A stretch of 64,000 nt of DNA from Amycolatopsis vastitatis (GCF_002234595.1 NZ_NMUL01000007.1:540882-604881), one strand, 5' to 3'. Shown: positions 8,443-16,882, counted from the stretch's first letter. A program made the numbers and translations. The notes: generated from the sequence alone by a model not told the origin.

Positions 8443-10317
8443 TCAGACCTCGACCGACACGCCGTAGGTGGTGATCCACTCGTCGAGCTGCAGGAGCATC
8501 TCCACGTGACTGCGTTTGGCCCACGCCTGTCCCGCGGACACCTTGTCGCCCGGCCACAGCGCGGCCGGGTTCGCCGCGGTCTCCCGCACGGCGTCCAGGT
8601 CGACGAACTCGGAGATCGCGGTGTCCGGCCGGGAGATCATCCGGCTGAGCTCGGCGCACAGCGCGGCCGGGTACCCGGCGTCCTGCGGCACCGGGTACGG
8701 CGACTTCTGCCGGTCGAGGATGGACTGCGGCAGCAGGTCGGCCACCGCGGCACGCAGCAGCCCCTTCTCCCGCTTGTCCCGGATCTTCATCGACCACGGG
8801 ATGTTGTAGACGTACTCGGTCAGCCGGTGGTCGGTGAAGGGCAGCCGCATCTCCAGCCCGGCCGACATCGCGATCGTCTCGTCGTGCGGCAGCAGGGTGC
8901 CCAGCCAGTTCTTCAGGTGGATCATGAACAGGTCACGCATCACGCGCTCGGTGCCGGACTCGCCGGGCAGGTGCTCCACCTGGCTCACCGTCTCCCGGTA
9001 CCGCTGCGCGCTGTAGCCGGGGATGTCGAGCTTGTCCAGCAGGCCGGGCTTGAGCATGCCGCCGCCCAGCCCCGCGGTCGGGGCGCCGGCGTCGAGCGCG
9101 GCGAGCGCGACCCACGGCAGGTTCTTCGACTTCACGACCCCCGGGTGGTGCACCCAGCCCATGCCGCCGAAGAACGAGTCCGCCCCGTCGCCCTGCAGCA
9201 CACTGCTCGTCCGCCGCCCCACTTCGCGCAGGAACAGGTAGTAGGAGGTGTTCATGTTGCCCAGCGGGTTCGGGATCTCCTTGGCCCGCAGCACCGCCGT
9301 GCGCGCCAGCGGGTCGAGCAGGTCCGCGGTGCGCAGCACGATCTCGGTGTGGTCGGTGTGGCAGGCGTCCACCATCTCCCGCACGTAGGGCAGGTCGGGG
9401 CTGTGCCACACCTCGTTGGCCTGGAACTCCTCGCGGTCGTCGCCGAAGCGGACGGTGTAGGTGCGGACGGGGGCGTCTTCGGGCCGCCCCCGCGAGACGA
9501 AGGCGGTCAGCGTGCTGGAGTCGACCCCGCCGGAGAGCAGCACGTCGGGCACGGCGAAGGTGGGCAGGCTCATGGTCTGCTCGAGCAGAGCGCGCACGGT
9601 GGCCACGGTGGCGTCCATGTCGTCCTCGTGCTCCCGCGTTTCGGGTGCCCAGTACTGGTGCTCGGAGATCCCGGTGGCGCCGATGCGGACGAACGACGCC
9701 GGTTTGACCGCGCGCATCCCCTTGAACACGGCGTGCCCGGGGGTGCCGGCGTAGGCCATCAGCTCACGCAGCCCGTCCGCGTCGACGGCCGCGCGCAGCC
9801 ACGGATGCACCAGCAGCGCCTTGCGCTCGGAGGCGAACACCGCGCCCGCCTCGGTCTCCGCGTAGAACAGGGGCTTGAGCCCGACGCGGTCACGCACCAG
9901 GATCGCCTGCTGCTCGCGCTCGTCCCACAGCGCGATCGCGTACATGCCCACCAGCCGGGTCACGAAACCGCTTCCCCACTCCAGGTAGGCGTGGAACAGC
10001 AGCTCCGCCACGGCGCCGCCGGTGAGCCGGTGGCCGCGGCCGGCGAGGTCGGCCCGCAGCTCGTCGGCGTTGTAGACCTCGCCGTCGAACACCACGGCGC
10101 CCAGCAGCCGGCCGTCGGCGCGCACCTCGAACGGCTGCGCGCCGGTGTTCGAGGTGCCGGCCACGAGCCGCCGGAACCCCAGCAGGGCGTGCTCGCCACG
10201 CCAGATCCCCTCCTCGTCGGGTCCGCGCGCGGCCATCGCTCCGACCATGGACCGCAGCACCGCGTCCTCCCGGCTCAGGTCACGGTCCCGGTGCACCCAC
10301 CCAGCGATCGCGGACAT
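8443..10317 (-). CDS. Asparagine-synthetase-like amide ligase with a degenerate glutaminase site
   Basis: A 624-residue AsnB-family protein. The C-terminal synthetase domain has the ATP-binding LLSGGVDSSTL motif (about residue 275). The N-terminal domain begins MSAIAGW instead of MCGIAGW, so the catalytic Cys is replaced. The glutamine-binding NGEIYN motif is DGEVYN and the distal acidic residue of the SDxE motif is missing. Free glutamine is therefore unlikely to be the nitrogen donor. Such degenerate relatives include beta-lactam synthetase, and in pradimicin biosynthesis the AsnB-like PdmN joins an amino acid to the polyketide carboxyl. I infer amide formation with an amine such as beta-alanine from the nearby PanD. 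A strong AAGGAG site precedes the ATG, and this is the first gene of the left operon. Confidence 0.85.
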   Translation of the reverse strand: MSAIAGWVHRDRDLSREDAVLRSMVGAMAARGPDEEGIWRGEHALLGFRRLVAGTSNTGAQPFEVRADGRLLGAVVFDGEVYNADELRADLAGRGHRLTGGAVAELLFHAYLEWGSGFVTRLVGMYAIALWDEREQQAILVRDRVGLKPLFYAETEAGAVFASERKALLVHPWLRAAVDADGLRELMAYAGTPGHAVFKGMRAVKPASFVRIGATGISEHQYWAPETREHEDDMDATVATVRALLEQTMSLPTFAVPDVLLSGGVDSSTLTAFVSRGRPEDAPVRTYTVRFGDDREEFQANEVWHSPDLPYVREMVDACHTDHTEIVLRTADLLDPLARTAVLRAKEIPNPLGNMNTSYYLFLREVGRRTSSVLQGDGADSFFGGMGWVHHPGVVKSKNLPWVALAALDAGAPTAGLGGGMLKPGLLDKLDIPGYSAQRYRETVSQVEHLPGESGTERVMRDLFMIHLKNWLGTLLPHDETIAMSAGLEMRLPFTDHRLTEYVYNIPWSMKIRDKREKGLLRAAVADLLPQSILDRQKSPYPVPQDAGYPAALCAELSRMISRPDTAISEFVDLDAVRETAANPAALWPGDKVSAGQAWAKRSHVEMLLQLDEWITTYGVSVEV

Positions 10318-10384
10318 CGGCGGCACTCCTTCACGTGTTCGGCGTTGGCGCGGGCCAGCCTCGGGCCCGGCAGTCCAGGACCAC

Positions 10385-10400
10385 TCGAAGCCCGGTCGAT
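10385..10400. promoter_or_regulatory. SARP-like direct repeat upstream of the left operon
   Basis: TCGAA at 10385 and TCGAT at 10396 start exactly 11 bp apart, one helical turn, as in known SARP binding sites. The site is about 70 bp upstream of the amide ligase start at 10317. The same spacing recurs in three other intergenic regions of the cluster. Confidence 0.5.
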
Positions 10401-10738
10401 CACCGGCACTAACCGCGCGACACGCCCGGAAACGCTTGCCAGGAGTGTCCAACTGCATCCGTCGGCGTCGACGACCACCGGGTCACCCTTTTGGACCTTT
10501 ACGACAACATGTGGGTAAGAAACCATCGATCTCACGATCGGAACGGGCGGGATTCACATTGCGTTCCTCGCCGACGCGCCCCTGGTGCCGTTCATTCCGC
10601 CTCCGCCCGGCGGAAGCGGCCCGGGACTCGACGCTGGAGGAGCACATGCGACGACTGGGGAACCGCCCGCTCCATGCACCCGATCCGAACGTTTCGGACG
10701 GATCGGACATTTCGTCCAAAATGACGGCGAAATGCCCG

Positions 10739-10767
10739 TTTCACGGGGGAAGTTCACACGCTATGAT
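10739..10767 (+). promoter_or_regulatory. Predicted promoter of the SARP gene
   Basis: A -35-like TTTCAC (10739-10744) and a -10-like TATGAT (10762-10767) are separated by 17 bp. Transcription would begin near 10774, only about ten bases before the ATG at 10783, leaving a very short leader containing GGGGA. Confidence 0.5.
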
Positions 10768-10782
10768 CACTGGGGATGATCC

Positions 10783-12705
10783 ATGCATTTCCGCATTCTC
10801 GGTCCACTCGAGGTAAAAGGGAAAATATATTCCCTCACCCCTCAGGCGCCCAAATTGAGAAGTGTTCTCGCGGCATTATTACTCAATTACAACAAGTCCG
10901 TTTACACGGATTCACTCATCGATGAACTGTGGAATGCGGACCCGCCGGCGAGCTGCCACACGACCTTGCAAACCTACATCTACCAGCTGCGCAAGATCTT
11001 CGCCGTGGAAACCGCCAGGAGCGGGCCGCTGGCCAGCATCGTGACACGCCCGGCCGGATACGCCATCGAACTGGACCCCGTCGACTTCGACCTGCACGTG
11101 TTCACGCAGCTGGCGGAGCGGGGCAACCTCGCGCTGGAGGCCGGCGACCCGCAACTGGCCGCCGAACGCCTGCGCCAGGCGCTCGAGCTGTGGCGTGACG
11201 TCGCGCTGGCCGACGTGCAGCGCGGGCTGCTGCTCCAGGCGCACAGCGCGCGCCTGGAGGAAGAACGCCTGCGCACGCTGGAAAGCCGCATCGAAGCCGA
11301 TCTGCAGCTCGCCCGGCACCGCAGGCTCGCCAGCGAACTGCGGTCGCTGACCATCCAGCACCCGCTGCACGAGGGTTTCCACGCGAAACTGATGCTCTCG
11401 CTGTACCGGTCGCACCGGCGGCACGAAGCTCTGCAGACCTACCAGCGGCTGCGCGAAACACTGGACCGGGAGCTGGGCATCGACCCGAACACCGAACTCC
11501 AGCAGCTCCAGCACGCCATCCTCAACGCCGACCGGTCGCTGGACGCCGTGCCACCGCGGGAATCGGTCGAGGTGACCGCCGTGCCGGCGGTGCCGGCCCA
11601 GCTGCCAAGGGACACCGGCGACTTCACCGGCCGGGGCGAGGAGCTCGCGGCGCTGGGGGCCCTGCTCGGCGGTGATACCCCCGACGACGCGACGGCCGTG
11701 CCGATCGCACTGGTGACCGGCGCGATCGGCAGCGGCAAGACCGCCTTCCTCGTGCACGCCGGCCACCGGCTGCGGGCGCGTTACCCCGACGGCCAGTTCT
11801 TCGTCGACATGCGGGGCAGTCGTACGGAGCCGGCGGAACCCGCCCAGGTGCTCGAGGAGATGCTGCGCGCGCTGGGAGTCCGGCCACAGCACGTGCCGGG
11901 GACACTCGACGAGCGCAGCAGGCTGTTCCGCAGCCTGGTCAGCGACCGGCGCGTGCTCATCGTCCTCGACGACGTCGCCTCCGCCGCGCAGGTCGGCCCG
12001 CTGCTGCCCGGCAGCCCGCGTGGCGCCGTGCTGATCAGCAGCAGGCTGCCCATGCCCGAACTGCCCGGCGCGCTGTCGATCGAGCTGGGTGAGCTGCCGT
12101 ACGACGCCGCGCTGTCGCTGCTCGCCGCGAGCGTCGGGGACGATCGCGTGACCGCGGACCCCGTCTCCGCCGCCGCGCTGGTGCGGCTGTTCGGGCGGCT
12201 GCCACTGGCCGTGCGGGCCGTCGGCACGCGGCTGCGCGCCGCACCCTCCGAGTCCCCGGCCGCGCTGGTCACCAAGCTCACCGACCACCCGTGGCCGCTG
12301 AGCGAGCTGCGCGTCCGCCACTACGACGTGCGCACCGAGCTGGACGAGACCTGCCGGCAGCTCGACGAGCAGCACCGGGCGGCGCTGCGGTGGCTCGCGC
12401 TGCGCCAGGAGCAGACCTTCGACGCCCATTCCGCGGTGCGGTTCCTGCGGATCCACGACGCGCGGGCGGACCTGCGGTTGCTCGGCGGGCTCCACGACGC
12501 CGGGCTGCTCCAGCTCGGCCACCGCCACGACGAAGCCGGGCCGCGGTACCGGCTGCCCGAGCTGGTCCGGCTGTACGCGCAGGACCAGCACAGCGGCCCC
12601 GGACCGGCCGAGGAGGTGCCGCAGCAGCGGGAAGCCTTGCGGGGCCATGGTTTTCGACCCGCGTCCGACGTCTCGTGGATCGCCGCCCGGCAGGATCCGC
12701 CGTAG
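10783..12705 (+). CDS. SARP-family pathway activator with NB-ARC ATPase domain
   Basis: A 640-residue regulator. Residues about 1-95 form an OmpR-type DNA-binding domain, about 96-245 the bacterial transcriptional activation domain (the LDRELGIDPNTELQQL signature is near its end), and about 290-560 an NB-ARC ATPase with a GAIGSGKT P-loop and VLIVLDDV Walker B motif. It is AfsR-like but lacks a long C-terminal TPR region. It is the likely activator of the cluster, binding TCRAN repeats 11 bp apart found in four divergent promoter regions. The first 150 bases are AT-rich and include two adjacent TTA codons (10876-10881), so translation may depend on a bldA-type Leu tRNA. Confidence 0.9.
   Translation: MHFRILGPLEVKGKIYSLTPQAPKLRSVLAALLLNYNKSVYTDSLIDELWNADPPASCHTTLQTYIYQLRKIFAVETARSGPLASIVTRPAGYAIELDPVDFDLHVFTQLAERGNLALEAGDPQLAAERLRQALELWRDVALADVQRGLLLQAHSARLEEERLRTLESRIEADLQLARHRRLASELRSLTIQHPLHEGFHAKLMLSLYRSHRRHEALQTYQRLRETLDRELGIDPNTELQQLQHAILNADRSLDAVPPRESVEVTAVPAVPAQLPRDTGDFTGRGEELAALGALLGGDTPDDATAVPIALVTGAIGSGKTAFLVHAGHRLRARYPDGQFFVDMRGSRTEPAEPAQVLEEMLRALGVRPQHVPGTLDERSRLFRSLVSDRRVLIVLDDVASAAQVGPLLPGSPRGAVLISSRLPMPELPGALSIELGELPYDAALSLLAASVGDDRVTADPVSAAALVRLFGRLPLAVRAVGTRLRAAPSESPAALVTKLTDHPWPLSELRVRHYDVRTELDETCRQLDEQHRAALRWLALRQEQTFDAHSAVRFLRIHDARADLRLLGGLHDAGLLQLGHRHDEAGPRYRLPELVRLYAQDQHSGPGPAEEVPQQREALRGHGFRPASDVSWIAARQDPP
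10876..10881 (+). other. Tandem TTA (bldA-type) codons in the SARP gene
   Basis: Codons 32 and 33 of the SARP gene are both TTA, the rarest leucine codon in GC-rich actinomycetes. In Streptomyces this codon gives developmental control through the bldA tRNA. Two in a row near the 5' end would make translation especially sensitive to that tRNA. Confidence 0.8.
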
Positions 12706-12725
12706 CGACGAGGAAAGGGAAACAC

Positions 12726-13943
12726 GTGAGTTCGGAAACGGTCACATGTTGTGTGGTGGGCGGCGGCCCGGCGGGGATGATGGCAGCGCTGCTGCTGGCC
12801 CGGCGCGGGGTCGAGGTCACGGTGCTGGAGAAGCACGCCGACTTCATCCGGGACTTCCGGGGGGACACGGTGCACCCGTCCACCCTCGAACTGCTCGACG
12901 AGCTGGGGCTGGCGGGGCGCTTCCACCAGCTGCCCGTGAAGAAGGCGCCGATGTTCCGGATGCTGACCGAGGCCGGCGAGACGCGCATCACCGACCTGCG
13001 TGAGGCGGGCCTGCCGTTCCCCTACATCGCTTACGTGCCGCAGTGGGACTTCCTGACCCTGCTCGCGGACGAGGCGCGCCAGTATCCCCACTTCCGCCTC
13101 GTCACGCGGGCGGAGTGCACCGGGCTGCTCCAGGAGGACGGCCACGTGACCGGCGTGCGCTATCGCACCCCGGACGGGGACCACGAGCTGCGGGCGCGGC
13201 TCACGGTCGCGGCGGACGGCAGGCACTCCACGGTCCGCCGGGCCGCCGGGCTGCGGGCCAGGGACCTCGGCGCCCCGATGGACGTGGTGTCCTTCCGCCT
13301 GCCCCGCGAGGAGGACGACGGCGACCAGCCGTTCCTGCGCCTCGGCACCGGGCACCTGATCATCGGCATCAACCGCGGCAGCTACTGGCAGCTGGGTTAC
13401 CTGATTCCGAAGAAGGGCTACCGCGTGCTGGAGGCGGCCGGGATCGGCGAGCTGCACCGCCGGATCGACGGCCTGCTGCCCGCCTTCGCCGAGCGGATGC
13501 GCTCGATCGGCTCGTTCCGCGACACCAGCGTGCTGGAGGTCCAGCTCAACCGGCTCACCCGCTGGCACCGCCCCGGCCTGCTGGTGATCGGGGACGCCGC
13601 GCACGCCATGTCGCCGGTGGGCGGGGTCGGCATCAACCTCGCGGTGCAGGACGCCGTCGCCGCGGTGAACATCCTCGGGACCGCGCTGCGCCGGTCGCAG
13701 TACTCCGGGAGCTCGCTGGACGATTCGCTGCTCGGACAGGTCCAGCGGCGGCGCACCCCGCCGACGGTCGCCACCCAGCTGTTCCAGCGGGCGATCCAGG
13801 CGCGGCTGATCCGCCCCGCCCTCACCGGGAGCCAGGCGGCGGTGCCGCTGCCGCTGCGCCTGATGAGCCGCTTCAAACCCTCCCGGGTCGCGTTCAGCCG
13901 GTTCGTCGCGCAGGGGTTCCGGCCCGAGCACGTCCGGGCGTGA
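12726..13943 (+). CDS. FAD-dependent aromatic hydroxylase
   Basis: A 405-residue group A flavoprotein monooxygenase. It has the N-terminal GGGPAGMMAA FAD-binding motif (about residues 11-20), the central ADGRHST motif, and GDAAHAMSPVGGVGIN near residue 295, which contacts the flavin ribityl chain. These enzymes hydroxylate aromatic polyketides using NAD(P)H and O2. The GTG start at 12726 lies 7 nt after a strong GAGGAAAGGGA ribosome-binding site. It follows the SARP gene by 20 bp and is probably co-transcribed with it. It ends just before a bidirectional hairpin terminator. It lacks the long C-terminal thioredoxin-like domain of PgaE/TcmG-type enzymes, so the substrate is open. Confidence 0.88.
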   Translation: MSSETVTCCVVGGGPAGMMAALLLARRGVEVTVLEKHADFIRDFRGDTVHPSTLELLDELGLAGRFHQLPVKKAPMFRMLTEAGETRITDLREAGLPFPYIAYVPQWDFLTLLADEARQYPHFRLVTRAECTGLLQEDGHVTGVRYRTPDGDHELRARLTVAADGRHSTVRRAAGLRARDLGAPMDVVSFRLPREEDDGDQPFLRLGTGHLIIGINRGSYWQLGYLIPKKGYRVLEAAGIGELHRRIDGLLPAFAERMRSIGSFRDTSVLEVQLNRLTRWHRPGLLVIGDAAHAMSPVGGVGINLAVQDAVAAVNILGTALRRSQYSGSSLDDSLLGQVQRRRTPPTVATQLFQRAIQARLIRPALTGSQAAVPLPLRLMSRFKPSRVAFSRFVAQGFRPEHVRA

Positions 13944-13947
13944 ACCC

Positions 13948-13983
13948 GCGGTGCCCCGCCGTCCCCCTGCGGCGGGGCACCGC
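13948..13983. terminator. Bidirectional hairpin terminator
   Basis: A perfect 14-bp stem (13948-13961 pairing with 13970-13983) closes an 8-nt loop between the convergent FAD hydroxylase and NDP-hexose dehydratase genes. There is no T-run, as is usual for high-GC actinomycete terminators. Confidence 0.85.
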
Positions 13984-13985
13984 TT

Positions 13986-15419
13986 TCACCACAGCGAGTT
14001 CGCGCAGGCCAGCAACGTGCGGGCCTCGACGTTGAGGTAGTAGCTGTGCCCCACCAGCCGCATCAGCTGGTTCAGCGTGACCCAGGCGAACTGCGGCGGC
14101 ACCGCCAGCGGGAAGTCCTCCTCCACCTCCACCAGCAGGTAGCGGTTGACCGCGCCCAGGAACCGGCCGCCCTCCTCGGAGTGGCGCACGTCGTAGCGGA
14201 CGCGCTCCGGCGGGACGGACCGCAGGTAGTCGGCGAAGGGCGGCAGCGCGCTGGCCGGCTGCTGGCGGTAGGTGTCGATGACGTACTGCACCGTCGGCGC
14301 GAGCTCCACGACGTCGCGGGTGCCTGCCTCGGTCCTGGCCCCCACCAGCACGTGCGGGATTCCGGCGATGCGCCGGACGAGCCAGGCCGCCACCCCGAGC
14401 CCGCAGGGCTCCACCATCGGCTGCATCCAGTGCGTCACCTCGCGGCTGCCGATCCGCGCGTCCACCCCCACCACCCGGAAGTACCTGCCCTCGTCGTGGG
14501 AGATCGAGAACCGGGAGGTCCGCCAGCGGCGCACGGCGGGCAGCGGGATCCGCCGCACGGTCAGCTCGCGGGTGGCCTTCGCCGCGGTGAGCCAGCTCAG
14601 CAGTTCGCCGCCGGTGTGGTGAGCCCGCCGCGACAGTGCGGAAAGCCGCAGCGCCGCACCGAACTCGTCCTCGCCGCCGGCCGGTCCCGGCCCCGTGAAC
14701 GGCACGCAGGACAGCACGGTGCGCGCGTCCATGTTCACCAGGTTGTCGTACCGCAGCAGCCGCCGCAGCTGCGCGAAGGTCAGCCAGCAGAAGTCGTCGT
14801 GCACCACCACGTCCTCGTCGGTCTCCACGACGACGTTCCGGTTGCGCTTGGCCAGGAACCGGGAGTTCTGCTCCGACTGCAGCACGTCGACCAGCGGCCG
14901 CGCACGGGCGGGGTCGGCGAAGTACTCCAGGTAGCGGGTGCGGGCGCCGCCGTGCACCCGCAGGTAGTTGCTGCGGGTGGCCTGCACGGTCGGCGACAGC
15001 TGCAGCCCGCCGGGATTTCCCGGCTCCACCTTGGCCTGCACCAGGCAGTGCACCACGCCCCCGATCTCCTTCACCAGGAAACCGAGGATGCCGATCTCGG
15101 GCTGGTCGATGATCGGCTGGTCCCACTCGCCGACGGGGTCGGCGTCGGTGCGCACCTGGATGCCCGCGATGCGGAAGAACCGGCCGCTGCGGTGGCCCAG
15201 CCCGGTCTCGTCGAACTGCCAGCCGTCGAGCTCGCCCAGCGGAACCCGCCGCACGAGCCGTTCGTGCGCCTGCCGGCGTTCCCGCCACCAGGACCAGAAC
15301 CTCGCCATCGGCACCGCGGCCTGCTCGTCGGGGCAGATCGCCGACGCGGTGAGCCGGTCGGCGAGCCCGCGCCGCCCGTCCGGCCGCAAACCGGCGACAG
15401 TGGACAGTCGTGTGGTCAT
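13986..15419 (-). CDS. NDP-hexose 2,3-dehydratase
   Basis: A 477-residue protein made of two homologous halves, the hallmark of the EvaA/TylX3 family. The first half has RVPLGELDGW followed by RFFRIAGIQVRT, and the second RRIPLPAVRRW followed by RYFRVVGVDARI. The enzyme removes the 2-hydroxyl of NDP-4-keto-6-deoxyglucose, giving a 3,4-diketo sugar that a 3-ketoreductase (likely the protein at 5964-6947) then reduces. This commits the pathway to 2-deoxyhexoses. Glucose-1-phosphate nucleotidyltransferase, 4,6-dehydratase and 4-ketoreductase genes are absent from the window. The gene is divergent from the second ketoreductase operon. Confidence 0.9.
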   Translation of the reverse strand: MTTRLSTVAGLRPDGRRGLADRLTASAICPDEQAAVPMARFWSWWRERRQAHERLVRRVPLGELDGWQFDETGLGHRSGRFFRIAGIQVRTDADPVGEWDQPIIDQPEIGILGFLVKEIGGVVHCLVQAKVEPGNPGGLQLSPTVQATRSNYLRVHGGARTRYLEYFADPARARPLVDVLQSEQNSRFLAKRNRNVVVETDEDVVVHDDFCWLTFAQLRRLLRYDNLVNMDARTVLSCVPFTGPGPAGGEDEFGAALRLSALSRRAHHTGGELLSWLTAAKATRELTVRRIPLPAVRRWRTSRFSISHDEGRYFRVVGVDARIGSREVTHWMQPMVEPCGLGVAAWLVRRIAGIPHVLVGARTEAGTRDVVELAPTVQYVIDTYRQQPASALPPFADYLRSVPPERVRYDVRHSEEGGRFLGAVNRYLLVEVEEDFPLAVPPQFAWVTLNQLMRLVGHSYYLNVEARTLLACANSLW

Positions 15420-15506
15420 GGCGCCTCCTCGTGTCGGCCCGCATCGTCTCCCCCGGCGGCCCAGTGGTGCTCGAATCTCGCTGTCTTCCCGCTCCCCCAG
15501 TCAGTT

Positions 15507-15522
15507 TCGAGTGCTCGTCGAA
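15507..15522. promoter_or_regulatory. SARP-like direct repeat in divergent promoter region
   Basis: TCGAG at 15507 and TCGAA at 15518 start 11 bp apart in the 125-bp gap between the dehydratase (minus) and the second ketoreductase (plus). The spacing and core match SARP heptamer repeats. Binding by the cluster SARP is inferred. Confidence 0.5.
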
Positions 15523-15544
15523 CCACGCGGCGCAGCCTGGTCAC

Positions 15545-16261
15545 ATGACGCCTGACCTCACCGGCCGGACCGCGTTCGTCTCCGGGGGCTTCCGCGGCAT
15601 CGGGCGGGCGATCACCGCCGCCCTGGCCGACGCCGGCGCCCGCACGGTCTCCTGCGGCCTGACCGTGCCCGAGCACCCTGTCCGGAGCGGGGACCGGCAC
15701 CTGGCCGTGCGCGCCGATGTCACGTCGGAGGCCGAGATCACCGAGCTCGCCGGGGTGATCCGTGAGCGGTTCGGCGGGCTGGACGTGGTGGTGTGCAACG
15801 CGGGCATCACCGAGTTCAGTCCCATCGAGCAGCTGACGCCACAGCGGTGGCGGGCGGTGCTGGACACCGACCTCTCCGGGGTGTTCCGGGTGGTGCGCGC
15901 GCTGCTGCCGCTGCTGCGGAACAGCGCCTCGGTCGTGCTGATCGGTTCGCGCAGCGCCACCAGCGGAATGCCCGCGGTGCCGCACTACCTCGCCGCGAAG
16001 GCGGCGCTCACCGGGTTCGCCCGCAGCCTCTGCCGGGAGGTGGGCGACCGCGGCGTGCGCGTCAACGTCGTCGCGCCCGGTGCGGTCGAGACCGACATCA
16101 CCGCGATCATGCCGGACGCCATCCGCGAACGGCTGGTCCGGGAGATTCCCCTGGGCCGCCTCGCCGTTCCGGCGGACGTCGCGGGACTGGTCCTGTTCCT
16201 GGCCGGCCCCGGCGCCGGCTTCATCAACGGAGAGGTGATCACTGTGGACGGTGGGATCTGA
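15545..16261 (+). CDS. Second SDR-family polyketide ketoreductase
   Basis: A 238-residue short-chain dehydrogenase with GGFRGIGR at residues 14-21, an NAG motif, the HYLAAK catalytic Tyr/Lys and a C-terminal ITVDGGI. It is related to, but clearly distinct from, the ketoreductase at 532-1269. In pentangular polyphenol pathways a separate SDR reduces a late ring carbonyl, and either enzyme could fill that role. The ATG at 15545 is chosen because the frame upstream enters the divergent promoter region. Its stop is followed by the next ATG after 1 nt, giving an operon with two small monooxygenases. Confidence 0.85.
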   Translation: MTPDLTGRTAFVSGGFRGIGRAITAALADAGARTVSCGLTVPEHPVRSGDRHLAVRADVTSEAEITELAGVIRERFGGLDVVVCNAGITEFSPIEQLTPQRWRAVLDTDLSGVFRVVRALLPLLRNSASVVLIGSRSATSGMPAVPHYLAAKAALTGFARSLCREVGDRGVRVNVVAPGAVETDITAIMPDAIRERLVREIPLGRLAVPADVAGLVLFLAGPGAGFINGEVITVDGGI

Positions 16262-16262
16262 G

Positions 16263-16589
16263 ATGACGGAGCAGGCGAGCTTCGGTGTGCTGCTGACGAT
16301 GCGGGTGAAACCCGGCTGCGCGCAGCGGTTCGAGGAAGCGATCAGGCGGGTCGCCGCCACCGTGGCGGACCACCCCGGCAACGTCGGGCAAGCGGTGTTC
16401 CTGGACATCGAGGACGAGCTGACCTACGTGATCAGCAGCGAATGGGTCAGCGAGCACGCCTTCCGCGAGCACGAACGCAGCCCGGAGCACCGGCGCGCCA
16501 TCGCCGCGCTGCGGGACCTGCGCGCGGACAGCGCGATGGCGGTCATGCACCTGGTGCACCGCCTCACGCCGGAACCGGGGCCGCGGTGA
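16263..16589 (+). CDS. Second ABM-family monooxygenase
   Basis: A 108-residue ABM-fold protein with MRVKPGCAQRFEEA near the N-terminus, the ADHPGNVGQ turn and SSEWVSEHAFREHE. It is clearly homologous to the enzyme at 3558-3854, so the two probably act on related intermediates or as a hetero-oligomer, as proposed for paired monooxygenases in pradimicin-type clusters. The ATG at 16263 directly follows the ketoreductase stop. An upstream in-frame start would overlap that gene. Confidence 0.82.
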   Translation: MTEQASFGVLLTMRVKPGCAQRFEEAIRRVAATVADHPGNVGQAVFLDIEDELTYVISSEWVSEHAFREHERSPEHRRAIAALRDLRADSAMAVMHLVHRLTPEPGPR

Positions 16590-16882
16590 AGGGGCACCTG
16601 CGCGTCCTCGTCTGGTACCGGGCCGCGGCGGAGGCGGACATCGCCGGAGGCCACGCCGAAATCGCCCGGTCGCTGGCGGGCGTGCCCGGGATGGTTTCCG
16701 CCGAGCTGCACCGCTCCCGCACCGACCCGGAAAGCTTCCTCGTCATCAGCGAGTGGTCGGACCGCGAGTCCTTCGACCGCTGGGAGCGCGGCACCGAGCA
16801 CAAAGGACAGACGTCGCCGTTGCGGCCGTACCTGGACCGGACCAGGGCGCTGCCGTACGAGATCCACGAAGTGGTCGGGTGA
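16586..16882 (+). CDS. Third ABM-family monooxygenase
   Basis: A 98-residue ABM-fold protein starting at GTG 16586, which overlaps the previous stop in a GTGA arrangement. Visible features are LRVLVWYRAAAEAD near the N-terminus and VISEWSDRESFDRWE in the middle. It is more divergent than the other two ABM proteins and retains the aromatic-rich barrel pattern. With the FAD hydroxylase, the cluster offers four oxidation enzymes and no visible P450. It is likely co-transcribed with the ketoreductase and the second ABM gene. Confidence 0.8.
   Translation: MKGHLRVLVWYRAAAEADIAGGHAEIARSLAGVPGMVSAELHRSRTDPESFLVISEWSDRESFDRWERGTEHKGQTSPLRPYLDRTRALPYEIHEVVG

Larger units (their letters stand above)
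10318..10782. promoter_or_regulatory. 465-bp divergent regulatory region between amide ligase and SARP gene
   Basis: No convincing gene was found here. It separates the left operon (minus) from the SARP gene (plus). It contains a TCGAA/TCGAT pair 11 bp apart (10385-10400) that resembles a SARP site. Near the SARP start, TTTCAC (10739-10744) and TATGAT (10762-10767) are spaced 17 bp and form a good sigma-70-type promoter. A repeated CGGAC element lies around 10693-10720. The GC content falls visibly from about 10500 onward. Confidence 0.65.

Noticed and set aside
8506..10518. Plus-strand open frame of 670 codons opposite the AsnB-like gene
   Set aside because: The minus strand carries an unmistakable asparagine synthetase fold. 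The plus product is Arg/His/Gly-rich with no motif.
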